Counted from the stretch's first letter, positions 20,779 through 29,083 are shown. The stretch is 64,000 nucleotides of DNA from Heliorestis convoluta (GCF_009649955.1 NZ_CP045875.1:531059-595058), one strand, 5' to 3'. Notes: a model not told the origin generated them from the letters alone. Numbers and translations are program-made.

Positions 20779-20964
20779 AAAAGTAAGCAGACAAGCTGTC
20801 GAAACAGTGAAATAAAGAACAAAGAATCGTATTTTATAGGAAGAAATTTACAGACTATTGTAGCGAACTACAACGAACTTTGCCAACTAGTAACAGCAAA
20901 CTGCTTAGAGCACTGCAGTGTACGCACATAATGACAAGATAAGCGAAAGGGGTAGAAGAAGAAA

Positions 20965-21216
20965 ATGAAATCAACAGGTATCGTACGGAAAGTAGATGAG
21001 CTTGGTCGTGTCGTAATTCCCATGGAGTTACGTAGAATTATGGGGATAGTAGAAAAAGACGGTCTGGAAATTTATGTAGACAACGAAAAAATCATCTTAA
21101 AAAAATACGAACCAGCGTGCGTGTTTTGTGGAAGTGCCGTAGACATACAGAATTACAAAGGTAAAATGGTCTGCCGCCAATGTGCAACAGCTGTTGCTGA
21201 TCATATTGTTGTTTGA
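20965..21216 (+). CDS. AbrB/SpoVT-family transition regulator with zinc ribbon
   Basis: This 83-residue protein has an N-terminal AbrB swapped-hairpin DNA-binding domain (STGIVRKVDELGRVVIPMEL, residues 3-22). Its C-terminal tail carries CVFCG and CRQC (about residues 52-74), a likely zinc ribbon, as in several Clostridia AbrB homologues. Such proteins repress stationary-phase and sporulation genes. The Shine-Dalgarno AAAGGGG precedes the ATG. It is divergent from the microprotein gene with a 335-base gap between them, so it may regulate that gene or itself. Confidence 0.9.
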   Translation: MKSTGIVRKVDELGRVVIPMELRRIMGIVEKDGLEIYVDNEKIILKKYEPACVFCGSAVDIQNYKGKMVCRQCATAVADHIVV

Positions 21217-21234
21217 TCAGTAGGAAAAAACCAT

Positions 21235-21271
21235 GAAAAAAGGGATGGCGCCAAAGCGGCCATCCCTTTTT
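21235..21271 (+). terminator. Bidirectional terminator between abrB and PAP2 gene
   Basis: AAAAAGGGATGGC pairs with GCCATCCCTTTTT. It has A and T tracts on both sides, so it can work on both strands between convergent genes. Confidence 0.9.
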
Positions 21272-21283
21272 CTTACTTGATTA

Positions 21284-21916
21284 CTAGAATCTTTTCAATG
21301 CTACTGTTAAAGTTTTTGAATGATAGACAAACCAAAAAGCGACCGTACCTAATAAGGAAGCAAGTACATCACTGGGCCAATGAGCGCCTAGATAAATACG
21401 GCTTAGCCCAACTGATAAAATAAGAAAAATAACAACAGGAAATGCTTTTTTTCGAAGAGATCCTTCTGTTAAAGTTAATAACAAAGCTGGTAGAATTAAA
21501 GCTGCACCGAGAGTATGACCAGAAGGATAGGCAGGTGAAGACTCCATAACGAGCGCTTCTACAATATCAGGTCGAACACGGGCAAATAGGGCTTTTAGAG
21601 GATAATTAAAGTAGCCCCAGGCTAACAACAGCGCAAAAAGGAACTTCACTTTGTCGTAGGCACCTTGGCGATAGAAGAGAAACATAAAAAGCAAAGTTAA
21701 GGGAATCAACAACTGGGCAGAACCTAGCTGGGTAATTCCGTTCATGAAAGCATTAAGAAAATCATTGCGAAATGAAGCAAGGGCCAGCAAAAGCCATTCA
21801 TCAATTGCTGGAATAAGCTCCCACTGTATAAGAACTTTGCCCAAGGCGCCACTTATAACAATGACAGCTGTACCTGCAAGCAATGCCAGAAAAAACCGAG
21901 ATAACTGAAGCAGAAT
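21284..21916 (-). CDS. PAP2-family membrane phosphatase
   Basis: This six-helix membrane protein of about 200-210 residues has the three PAP2 motifs: KALFARVRPD, YPSGHT and SRIYLGAHWPSD. It probably dephosphorylates lipid phosphates such as undecaprenyl pyrophosphate or phosphatidylglycerophosphate outside the membrane. The first TTG (21883) has no ribosome site and would cut the first helix. A perfect AAGGAGG (21929-21923) instead points to an ATT at 21916 or CTG at 21913, adding ILLQLSRFFLAL in frame. I extend the gene to 21916 on that basis. The start codon remains uncertain. Confidence 0.88.
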   Translation of the reverse strand: MLLQLSRFFLALLAGTAVIVISGALGKVLIQWELIPAIDEWLLLALASFRNDFLNAFMNGITQLGSAQLLIPLTLLFMFLFYRQGAYDKVKFLFALLLAWGYFNYPLKALFARVRPDIVEALVMESSPAYPSGHTLGAALILPALLLTLTEGSLRKKAFPVVIFLILSVGLSRIYLGAHWPSDVLASLLGTVAFWFVYHSKTLTVALKRF

Positions 21917-22016
21917 GATTCGCCTCCTTCGTACATCAATGATTTCGTCTTATAAAAATAAAACTCAATATCATACTAACTTATCATGTTAGAGGATACA
22001 AGCCAGCTACTGATAG

Positions 22017-22077
22017 GCTGAGGAAAAGTCCCGCAGCGGAAAGCGTGCTTGATCAGTCCCAGAGAGTTTTGCTGATT
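22017..22077 (+). repeat. Truncated copy of the structured repeat (right half)
   Basis: About 61 bases match the right half and 3' flank of the element at 27520-27646 in the same order: GCTGAGG, AGTCCCGC, GGAAAGCGTG, CAGTCCCAGA and TTTTGCTGATT. The left arm and central hairpin are missing. It lies between the PAP2 gene and lexA, in a 300-base stretch with no gene. Confidence 0.7.
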
Positions 22078-22219
22078 AAAAGTATTCCCTTTTCTTGCAT
22101 ATTATTTCCTATCATTCCTAGCAAGAAGGCAAAAAAAGAACAAATATTGTAAAAACTGTTGTTCTCATAGTAAAAACATGGTATTATAATAAGTAAGAGT
22201 AGAAGGAGAGGTGTTGAAC

Positions 22220-22813
22220 ATGAACTTAACACCGAGAGAAAAAGACTTGTATCATATGCTTAAAGATTTTGTTCACGCCAAAGGGTATCCCCCGAGTGTA
22301 AGAGAAATTGGAGAGAAGATGGGCTGGGCCTCTAGTTCTACAGTTCATCTCTATCTAGAGCGCCTTGAGAAGAAAGGTTTTATTCGCAAAGATCCTTCTA
22401 AGCCTAGAACGATTGAAATTATTGGACAGCGCCCTGATTTTCACGCCATACCTCTGATTGGAACGGTTGCTGCAGGTATGCCCTTATTAGCTGTCGAATG
22501 CATTGAAGAATACTTGCCTGTGGCCAAAACCTTTGTGGGCGAAGGCGATTTTTTTGCCTTGCGCGTGAAAGGCGACAGTATGATCAATGCAGGCATATAC
22601 AACAGTGACATTGTTATCGTCAGGCAACAGCAAAATGTGCAAAATGGAGAGATTGCAGTCGCTCTTTTAGAAGACGAAGTAACAGTAAAACGATTTTTTA
22701 AAGAAGATGGCCAGATTCGGCTACAACCAGAAAATAGCGATTTAGAACCTATCTTTAGTCGTGACGTTACCATTTTAGGTAAAGTTATTACGCTTATACG
22801 ACGCTTGACCTAG
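22220..22813 (+). CDS. lexA: LexA repressor, copy 1
   Basis: This SOS repressor of about 197 residues has an N-terminal winged helix (YPPSVREIGEKMGWASSSTV) and a C-terminal S24 latent protease domain. The cleavage site is in VAAGMP (Ala-Gly). The catalytic Ser is in KGDSMINAG and the Lys in EVTVKRFF, so self-cleavage should be intact. AAGGAGAGG places the start at ATG 22220 rather than the GTG at 22211. A TATAAT at 22185-22190 could be the -10 element. I see no classical GAAC-N4-GTTC SOS box in the leader. A second LexA is encoded at 53408. Confidence 0.93.
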   Translation: MNLTPREKDLYHMLKDFVHAKGYPPSVREIGEKMGWASSSTVHLYLERLEKKGFIRKDPSKPRTIEIIGQRPDFHAIPLIGTVAAGMPLLAVECIEEYLPVAKTFVGEGDFFALRVKGDSMINAGIYNSDIVIVRQQQNVQNGEIAVALLEDEVTVKRFFKEDGQIRLQPENSDLEPIFSRDVTILGKVITLIRRLT

Positions 22814-22854
22814 AAGTCTTACCTAGAAAAGCACATTGCAGAAGAATTTGAGAG

Positions 22855-22904
22855 CAAAAAGCCCCCGCAAACCTTTGTAAATGAAGGAGTTGCGGGGGTT
22901 TTTG
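22855..22904 (+). terminator. Bidirectional terminator between lexA and the formate dehydrogenase operon
   Basis: AAAAAGCCCCCGCAA pairs with TTGCGGGGGTTTTT around a 20-base loop. The genes on both sides converge on it. Confidence 0.88.
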
Positions 22905-22927
22905 TAGTGCAATTCTATTTGGGCTCT

Positions 22928-23593
22928 TTAGATGCGCTTTTCTTTTTTTAATTGTTCATACCACTTGGTATTGGAAATTTTGACTTTCTCTACCGGTACC
23001 TTGCCATTGATCATACCAGATAACGCGGCGTTGCTTCGTGGATTGATGGCGGCAAAGAAGATATGACCAAGAGCGAGCAACATGGTAACGAGGGCTGCAA
23101 TGCTGTGAATGGGAAGGGATAGTTGTAACAGCAAGGGACTGAAAAAACGATCGAAAGCGAGGATAAAGCCAGTGATGATGATGGCTACGCCGAGAAAAAC
23201 TTGAGCCAAAGCTTGTAACTTCTCACCACCGTTGTACTTGCCTTGTGGCGGGTATTGGTAGCCAGGGCTATTCATAATGTAAGGGAAGAAGCCCTTGAGA
23301 AAAGCAATATCGTCTTTGTCAAAATGGCTGATATCACGGAGAAAGTGTATTAAATTTTTGCCATTCCAGATCAGGGCGATCAGAGGTGTGATGGCAAAAA
23401 CAATGCCAGAAATCAAGTGGATGCGACCAGCTGTTGCTTTGCCACCGAAGAGCGGCGCTAAAAAGTCAAGAGCTGTCGTAAAGAGCAAAAGCCCAGTGAG
23501 TGCACAAATGATAAAACTGATCGAGCCGATCCAGTGCACAACTCGTTGATCGAGAGGAAACTTCTCAACCATTGGTCCTTTTGATTTAGCCAT
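22928..23593 (-). CDS. Formate dehydrogenase cytochrome b subunit
   Basis: This 221-residue integral membrane protein with four helices and conserved His (VVHWIGS, RIHLISG, PIHSIAA, LGHIFFA) is expected to bind two b-type haems. It would pass electrons from the Fe-S subunit to menaquinone, as FdnI does. It is the last gene of the operon, and its start overlaps the end of the Fe-S subunit gene by 8 bases. Short loops and a soluble C-terminus match the FdnI/HybB-like cytochrome b561 family. A bidirectional terminator follows. Confidence 0.9.
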   Translation of the reverse strand: MAKSKGPMVEKFPLDQRVVHWIGSISFIICALTGLLLFTTALDFLAPLFGGKATAGRIHLISGIVFAITPLIALIWNGKNLIHFLRDISHFDKDDIAFLKGFFPYIMNSPGYQYPPQGKYNGGEKLQALAQVFLGVAIIITGFILAFDRFFSPLLLQLSLPIHSIAALVTMLLALGHIFFAAINPRSNAALSGMINGKVPVEKVKISNTKWYEQLKKEKRI

Positions 23594-24377
23594 TCTTCTT
23601 GTCCCCTCCTTTCATCCGTTCATTGCGCCAACTGATCAAAGCCGCTCCAGCCAAGCCAAGGACGGTACCACCAAGAGCCAGAGAGCCAGCTGGTTGTACT
23701 ACATTTTTGAACAAACCTAGAGACAGGGGCGCCGTTGGGTTTTCCGGCAAGTCGTACGTAGAAGGGCTTTGAGGCAAGAGGTAAATCATACCCAAACCGC
23801 TAAGTTCATTGACGCCATAGAGATTGGCTTCAGGATACTTGCCTTTGACTTCTTCCAAGCGCTTTTCTGCGATTCTGACCATTTCGTCACGGGGGCCAGA
23901 TTTTATAGCATCGGTAACACAAGTTTTGACACAAGGCTCTTCCATGTTGTTTTTGATGCGACCAACGCAGGCCGTACATTTGGACATTTTTTTCGTTCTT
24001 TTGTCTACTTTTGGAATGTTAAAAGGACAGTAGATGGCACAGTAACCACAGCCGACGCACTTATCTTTGATCGTCATGACGGTGCCAATGTCAGTTTTCC
24101 GTAACGCATCGTTGGGACAAGCTTTGATGCAAGAAGCTTCACCGCAGTGAAGACAGCATTTCTTGAGGAAATCCCATTGCAGTTCTCCCTGGTTGTTTTT
24201 ATATTCATAGTACTGAATCATCGTCCAGCGGTTGGGAGATAGATCATTGTGGGATTGATAAGTCCCTGTAAAAGGGCCAATCTCGCCAGGCAGTTGGTTC
24301 CATTGCTTACAAGCAACTTGACAGCCACGACAAGCAATGCATTTGGTTATATCAACAAAACGCGCCATTCTTGTCAT
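23586..24377 (-). CDS. Formate dehydrogenase iron-sulfur subunit
   Basis: This 263-residue ferredoxin-like subunit has four [4Fe-4S] binding clusters of Cys: CIACRGCQVACKQW, CLHCGEASCIKACP, CVGCGYCAIYCPF and CTACVGR...CVKTC. A C-terminal hydrophobic helix (SLALGGTVLGLAGAALISW, about residues 233-251) anchors it, as in FdnH. It carries electrons from the molybdenum/tungsten subunit to the membrane cytochrome b. It lies one base after the stop of the large subunit gene and overlaps the next, so the three are cotranslated. Confidence 0.93.
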   Translation of the reverse strand: MTRMARFVDITKCIACRGCQVACKQWNQLPGEIGPFTGTYQSHNDLSPNRWTMIQYYEYKNNQGELQWDFLKKCCLHCGEASCIKACPNDALRKTDIGTVMTIKDKCVGCGYCAIYCPFNIPKVDKRTKKMSKCTACVGRIKNNMEEPCVKTCVTDAIKSGPRDEMVRIAEKRLEEVKGKYPEANLYGVNELSGLGMIYLLPQSPSTYDLPENPTAPLSLGLFKNVVQPAGSLALGGTVLGLAGAALISWRNERMKGGDKKNG

Positions 24378-24378
24378 C

Positions 24379-27360
24379 TTACTTCACCTTCCTTACGTCA
24401 ACCAGAAAGGCTTTATATTCTGGAATCGTTGTATTGGCATCGCCGACGTGAGGCGAAAGCGTATTGGTAATATCGCCTTTGACCAATCCCTGGTAGCCGA
24501 AGCACCAAGCCAAGCCAATCTGTTCGATATCTTGACCGTTAACATGCAAAGGTTGTATCCTTTCTGTCACCATCGCGGCTGCTTCGATTTTGCCACGGGC
24601 TGAAAGGACTTCGATTTTGTCACCGTTTTTGATGCCCCGTTTTTTGGCTAGAGATGGTGGGATCTCAGCAAAGAGGGCTGGCATCAATTCTGCCAACCAG
24701 GGCATATTGCGAGTGGTGGAGCCTGTATGCCAATGTTCGCATACACGCCAAGTAGAACATACGACGGGATATTGATCAGCGTCTCCTTTTTCATTGTGAT
24801 CCCAGATCTTGATCACAGGGTTGTAAGAGACAGAGGATAGCAAATTGCTGACAGGGCTTTCATAAGGCTCGTAATGTTCGGGGAAAGGTCCTTCGTTCAT
24901 GGCATTGACAGCAAACAATCTGCCGTGGCCTTCAGGCAGCATAATAAAGGGGCTTTTACCGCCGGTTTCTTCTGGTGAACGAGTGGCAGGAAAATCAGGT
25001 ACATCGTAGCCAACCCAACGTCCTTCTAGTGAATTCCACCAGATGGTCTTTTTCTCTTCTGACCAAGCTTGTCCAGAAGGATCGCAGTTGGCGCGGTTAT
25101 AAAGAATACGTCGGTTGGCTGGCCAAGCAAAGCCCCACTCTGGGTAGAAGCCAAGGCCAGAAGGATCGCTTTGTTCTCGTTTTTTCGAGTTGTTCTGGTC
25201 ACCAGTATGATAGCCACTGTAAATCCAGTTACCGCAACTGGTGGTGCCATCCTCTTTTAGTTCACCAAATCCTTTTAACTGTGCACCGGTGCTTACTTCT
25301 TTGCCATTTATTTCTCTAGCGACTGCGTCAACAAAAGTGACTTGATCGGCACTGTCTCCGTAATTCCAGGTGAGATAGCGAAGGGGCTCGTCTTGGGCCT
25401 TAGGGCTTTCTTCATAATGCTCTTTGATCTTTCTAGCGAGCTGATCAAGAATCCAAGATTCTGGGCGGCTATCGCCTTTCGGTTGTACGGCCTGCCAACG
25501 GTATTGAATGACCCGTCCACTATGGGTAAGGGAACCTTCTTTTTCCATGAATGAAGCGGCTGGCAATAGAAAGACTTCCGTCTCAATGTCTTCAGAGCGA
25601 GCGCCCGGTCTTTTCCAGAAAGAGGAGGTTTCATTGTCGAAGAGATCGACTTGCACCAACCATTTGAGCTTCTCTAAAGCCTTACACTCCACAGAACTGT
25701 TCGGACCGGCCACAGCAGGGTTTTGTCCCCAGACGAAGAGGCCTTGCACGATGCCTTTGAGCATATCTTCAAAAATACCGATATGGGAGTGGTTATAGCC
25801 TTTTTGCTGCTTCGGCAAATAGTGGTAAGCAAAATCATTGCTTCGTTGCGCCTGTTCACCCCACCAAGCTTTCAGTAAGCTGGCCAAAAACTTCGGACGA
25901 TTGGTCCAATAGCCATCAGAGGGTGTTGTAGCATTGTAAAGAGCCAAATCAGCATGATCTACATCGTTCGGAGCAGGGAGGTAGCCTGGTAAGAGGTGAT
26001 AGAGGCAAGCCATATCGGTTGAACCTTGTACGTTGGAGTGGCCTCGTAAAGCATTGAGTCCACCGCCTGGACGGCCAATATTACCAAGTAAAAGCTGCAA
26101 CATTGACATGCATCGGCAGTTTTGAGCGCCTACAGTATGTTGTGTTGAACCCATGGCATACAAGATGGTGCCTGTTTTACCAGGGTGAGCTGTCTCGGTA
26201 AAGAGTTCCGCCACCTGAAGAAACTTTTCTTTAGGCATGCCTGTAACAGAACTTACCGTATCAGCATCGTAGCGACTGTAATGTTTTTTCATCATTTGAA
26301 AGACGGAACGGGGATGTTGCAGCGTCATATCTCGTAGCGGTTGACCATCAGAACCACGTTGATAAGCCCATGAAGATTTGTCATAGCTTTTCTCCGCTTC
26401 GTCAAAACCTGAGAACAGGCCGTCCTCAAAATCGTAATCATCATGAACGAGATAGGAAGCATTCGTATAGTGAAGTACATAGTCGTGATGGTAGCGACCC
26501 GTCTCAAAGATGTAGTGGAAAAAGCCACCAAAAAGTGCGATGTCGGTACCGCTGCGAAAAGGTGCGTAATAATCAGAACGAGCAGAAGTTCTCGTAAATC
26601 GTGGATCGAGGTGAATGATCTTGGCACCTCTTTTTTCACGAGCTTCCATCAGCCATTTGAAAGAAAGAGGATGGTTTTCTGCAGCGTTGCTGCCAATGAT
26701 CAGGGCACAATCGGTATTTTTCAGATCGACCCAGGTGTTGGTCATGGCACCTCTTCCAAAGGTTGCAGCCAATCCAGCTACGGTAGAACTATGACAAAGT
26801 CGAGCCTGGTGTTCAATGTTAACGACACCTAAAGAACGCATCAATTTGGAAATCAGATAAAGGTCTTCATTATTCAACATCGATGAGCCCAGGCTCGCAA
26901 TCGCTTCTGTTCGATTGACGATAACATTTTTACTATTTTTATGTACCATCGAATCATCTCTGGTCGCTACGACTCTTTGGGCAATTTCCTCAAGGGCCCA
27001 GTCCCAAGACTTTTGTTCCCATTGTGTAGAGCCGGGGGCACGATAGAGAACATGCGTTACTCGTTGATCATTTTTTGTCTTTTGAAAAGCAGCAGCTCCT
27101 TTGGAGCAATTGGTACCTCTATTAACAGGGTTGTCGGGATCTCCTTCTACGTTGATCAATTGGCCATCTTTCGTATGGCAAAGCAAACCGCAGCCGCAAG
27201 AGCAGAAACAGCATATAGAAGTGGTTTCTCTCGCTTCAGCGATGCGCAATCGTGGCGTATTGGCTTCTAGGCTCTGAAGGGAAAAGCCTAGGTTTGACGC
27301 TACAAGTGCCGTTGTAGCACCAGAAATTTGTAAAAACTGTCGCCTGTTGATACTTTTCAA
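24379..27360 (-). CDS. Formate dehydrogenase catalytic subunit, TAT-exported, Cys-containing
   Basis: This 993-residue molybdopterin enzyme oxidises formate to CO2. It begins with a twin-arginine signal (SINRRQFLQISG), so it works outside the membrane. A [4Fe-4S] site CCFCSCGCGLLC lies at about residues 50-61. At the position where FdnG has selenocysteine, the protein has Cys in RLCHSSTVAG (about residue 188), encoded by TGT. The bis-MGD domains follow to the end. The TTG start has GGAGAG upstream. It heads a three-gene operon that fits a quinone-linked respiratory or reverse-electron-flow role. No FdhD, FdhE or cofactor genes are in the window. Confidence 0.94.
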   Translation of the reverse strand: MKSINRRQFLQISGATTALVASNLGFSLQSLEANTPRLRIAEARETTSICCFCSCGCGLLCHTKDGQLINVEGDPDNPVNRGTNCSKGAAAFQKTKNDQRVTHVLYRAPGSTQWEQKSWDWALEEIAQRVVATRDDSMVHKNSKNVIVNRTEAIASLGSSMLNNEDLYLISKLMRSLGVVNIEHQARLCHSSTVAGLAATFGRGAMTNTWVDLKNTDCALIIGSNAAENHPLSFKWLMEAREKRGAKIIHLDPRFTRTSARSDYYAPFRSGTDIALFGGFFHYIFETGRYHHDYVLHYTNASYLVHDDYDFEDGLFSGFDEAEKSYDKSSWAYQRGSDGQPLRDMTLQHPRSVFQMMKKHYSRYDADTVSSVTGMPKEKFLQVAELFTETAHPGKTGTILYAMGSTQHTVGAQNCRCMSMLQLLLGNIGRPGGGLNALRGHSNVQGSTDMACLYHLLPGYLPAPNDVDHADLALYNATTPSDGYWTNRPKFLASLLKAWWGEQAQRSNDFAYHYLPKQQKGYNHSHIGIFEDMLKGIVQGLFVWGQNPAVAGPNSSVECKALEKLKWLVQVDLFDNETSSFWKRPGARSEDIETEVFLLPAASFMEKEGSLTHSGRVIQYRWQAVQPKGDSRPESWILDQLARKIKEHYEESPKAQDEPLRYLTWNYGDSADQVTFVDAVAREINGKEVSTGAQLKGFGELKEDGTTSCGNWIYSGYHTGDQNNSKKREQSDPSGLGFYPEWGFAWPANRRILYNRANCDPSGQAWSEEKKTIWWNSLEGRWVGYDVPDFPATRSPEETGGKSPFIMLPEGHGRLFAVNAMNEGPFPEHYEPYESPVSNLLSSVSYNPVIKIWDHNEKGDADQYPVVCSTWRVCEHWHTGSTTRNMPWLAELMPALFAEIPPSLAKKRGIKNGDKIEVLSARGKIEAAAMVTERIQPLHVNGQDIEQIGLAWCFGYQGLVKGDITNTLSPHVGDANTTIPEYKAFLVDVRKVK

Positions 27361-27519
27361 TGCATACTCTCCTCTGTCGTCTTGTTGAGCCTAAATAATT
27401 AAAAAAAGAAAGTCCCAATCAATTAAAAAATCAATGGGAGCTTTCCTTCCAGCAGAAATGATGCAGTTGTCTTCATCAATGTTTCCTGATTACGTTGGGG
27501 TTACTTCTTGCAGGGGCCA

Positions 27520-27622
27520 GGGCATCACGCTTTCCTCCGCTCTGGACTGGTCCCACGCTGTTACCGCCAGCAAGCTGGCGACAGCTGAGGTCCCAAGTCC
27601 CGCTCCGGAAAGCGTGATGCCC
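27520..27622 (+). repeat. Structured palindromic element, copy E1
   Basis: This is a 103-base element bounded by a perfect 16-base inverted repeat (GGGCATCACGCTTTCC and its complement). Inside, GGACT-2-TCCCACGC and GCTGAGGTC-2-AAGTCC flank a perfect hairpin CGCCAG-CAAG-CTGGCG. The 3' flank to 27646 is shared with the truncated copy at 22017. It can fold as one long interrupted stem. The family is not recognised. Confidence 0.8.
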
Positions 27623-27754
27623 AGTCCCAGAAGGTTTTTGCTGATTGTTACTTCCGTTGGAATAGCTTGGCGAAACTTTCTTCTATACGCAACTACCTAT
27701 TGTATGTGCATCTGGAATAGGCTCAAACCCAGTCACAACCAGCAAGATGTATCT

Positions 27755-27869
27755 GGGTCAGGCGTTATGACTTCCTGGAGAGAGGACTTCAGACCTCAGC
27801 CATCGGCAGCTTGCTGCCGCTTATGGCGTGGGATGAGTCCGTTCGGAAGGAATTCATAACGCCTGACCC
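27755..27869 (-). repeat. Structured palindromic element, copy E2 (opposite orientation)
   Basis: This is a 115-base element with a different perfect 16-base terminal inverted repeat (GGGTCAGGCGTTATGA and its complement). On the minus strand its core is the same as E1: GGACT-2-TCCCACGCC, hairpin CGGCAG-CAAG-CTGCCG, GGCTGAGGTC-2-AAGTCC. The stems differ from E1 by compensating changes while the unpaired bases are identical, which suggests selection on structure. Confidence 0.8.
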
Positions 27870-27947
27870 CACCACAGAGTAGCTATTTTCGTATTAAGTA
27901 AGGATATATTACTTCCGGGTTGACCAACCCATTACATCATAGAAAAG

Positions 27948-28121
27948 TCAATACCCGATAGCCCCCTCTATAACTTGGCTTAGTCCAATGAGACCGAGCA
28001 ACCATTTGGGCCAGGTCGCTGTAAAAGGGTAATATAGAGCCAGTAAAATGAAAAAAGTACCTGCGATTACACGGATAATGCGCTCAACAGTACCAACATT
28101 CTGACGAAATGAAAGATCCAT
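27948..28121 (-). CDS. DUF2892 family inner-membrane protein
   Basis: This 57-residue protein (starting MDLSFRQNVGTVERIIRVIAG) has two hydrophobic helices separated by a YPFTATWPKW loop, as in DUF2892/YgaP-type membrane modules. These are sometimes fused to rhodanese domains. Here it is stand-alone. The ATG at 28121 has AAGGAA 10 bases upstream. The longer frame beginning at 28184 lacks such a site. Function is unknown. Confidence 0.8.
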   Translation of the reverse strand: MDLSFRQNVGTVERIIRVIAGTFFILLALYYPFTATWPKWLLGLIGLSQVIEGAIGY

Positions 28122-28194
28122 ACTCGACAAATTCCTTTCCCTAGACTCTTTTGAAGTAGTGTAAGTCTCAGGGAACAATCTCATACTGACGCTT

Positions 28195-28878
28195 TTACTT
28201 TAATTCTTCTTGCAACCCATAGTCCTCTAAAATAGAAAGAACTCGATAGTCTCCAGAAAAGAACTCTCTCTTTACCATACCGATGTCAACGACGAAATAC
28301 TCATAAATTTCTGAGTGCTCGTAGGTGGATTTAATGACGAGAGCATCTTCAAAAGTGCCAGCCGGTGTCACAACAGTCTCTCCAAGACTTATAATTTCTC
28401 GACTTTCTCCCGGATTGATCCACTTTGTTCCCACTTCAAGAGGCTCTTGCAAGATGATCCTATGCTCGCTTGGTGCCCGATTCAAAAGGTTGGGAATATC
28501 ATAAGCTTCTCCTATAAAATGAATTCTAGTAAGAGCTTCTGGTGTAACTTCAAAAACAGAGACGCTAATCGCTCCACCATTGTCCTCTTCTATCTGTGCT
28601 CTATTTCCTTCTGTAAAAAGAACTTGCCGGATAAAGGAAGCATATTCATTGCCTTCACCAGTGTAAGACCAGTAAAGGCCTTTCGTCACAGGGAAATAAT
28701 CAGAAGGTGATGCTGGTATCGTTTCACGCAGGGTATCTCTATCTAATGCGGACTCTTCTTCTTTTTGTGGGATCGGTGGAAGAAAAGCTGATTCCGGTGT
28801 TTTTGATAAAAAGTAATACCCATAAACAGCCGCAGAAAAGCCAAAAAAGATAGCAAGAAAGATTGTTATTTTTTTCAT
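28195..28878 (-). CDS. Membrane-anchored hypothetical protein
   Basis: This 227-residue protein has an N-terminal signal anchor (KKITIFLAIFFGFSAAVYGYYF, about residues 2-23), an acidic/Pro linker and a beta-rich outer domain beginning YFPVTKGLYWSYTG. The segment VVTPAGTFEDALVIKS and the closing YFVVDIGMVKREF resemble a secreted beta-sandwich repeat seen in Firmicutes cell-envelope proteins of unknown function. A Shine-Dalgarno AGGAGGAG precedes the ATG. No enzyme motif is seen. It is transcribed in the same direction as the downstream DUF2892 gene. Confidence 0.75.
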   Translation of the reverse strand: MKKITIFLAIFFGFSAAVYGYYFLSKTPESAFLPPIPQKEEESALDRDTLRETIPASPSDYFPVTKGLYWSYTGEGNEYASFIRQVLFTEGNRAQIEEDNGGAISVSVFEVTPEALTRIHFIGEAYDIPNLLNRAPSEHRIILQEPLEVGTKWINPGESREIISLGETVVTPAGTFEDALVIKSTYEHSEIYEYFVVDIGMVKREFFSGDYRVLSILEDYGLQEELK

Positions 28879-29049
28879 TCAAATCTCCTCCTAAAGGTGT
28901 CCCGTCGAACAGAGCAATGGAACATGACTTCAGTGGTATAATAGCACTATGAAAAAAGAAAAAAGCATACTCGTAGGACCATGTGCTTTGGGCTAATGAT
29001 AACAAGTATATTCTTATATGACAACAAAGATATCTCAAAAACTGTTAGT

Positions 29050-29083
29050 AAACCCCGTCAGAAATAATTCCGACGGGGTTTAT
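29050..29083 (-). terminator. Terminator of the DEAD-box helicase gene
   Basis: AACCCCGTC pairs with GACGGGGTT around a 12-base loop, with a T-rich tail on the minus strand. Confidence 0.8.

Larger units (their letters stand above)
27361..27947. other. 587-base non-coding stretch upstream of the formate dehydrogenase operon
   Basis: No plausible gene is present. The stretch holds the -35/-10 region for the minus-strand operon (unassigned), an AAAGTCCCAAT/ATGGGAGCTTTC hairpin near 27410-27445 and two long palindromic elements listed separately. A plus-strand open frame here simply runs through these palindromes. Confidence 0.6.

Noticed and set aside
22017..22060. RNase P RNA fragment
   Set aside because: GAGGAAAAGTCCCGC resembles the conserved GAGGAAAGTCC of RNase P RNA, but the other conserved regions are absent and the block aligns better with the palindromic element E1.
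24975..25319. Antisense frames inside the formate dehydrogenase large subunit
   Set aside because: They are shadow frames opposite a strongly conserved gene; none has a credible ribosome site or a known domain.
26790..26805. Selenocysteine in the formate dehydrogenase
   Set aside because: The codon at the Sec position is TGT (Cys), not TGA, and no in-frame TGA occurs in the gene.
27434..27859. 141-residue plus-strand open frame
   Set aside because: It runs across both palindromic elements and has no ribosome site or recognisable domain; it is a by-product of the repeats.
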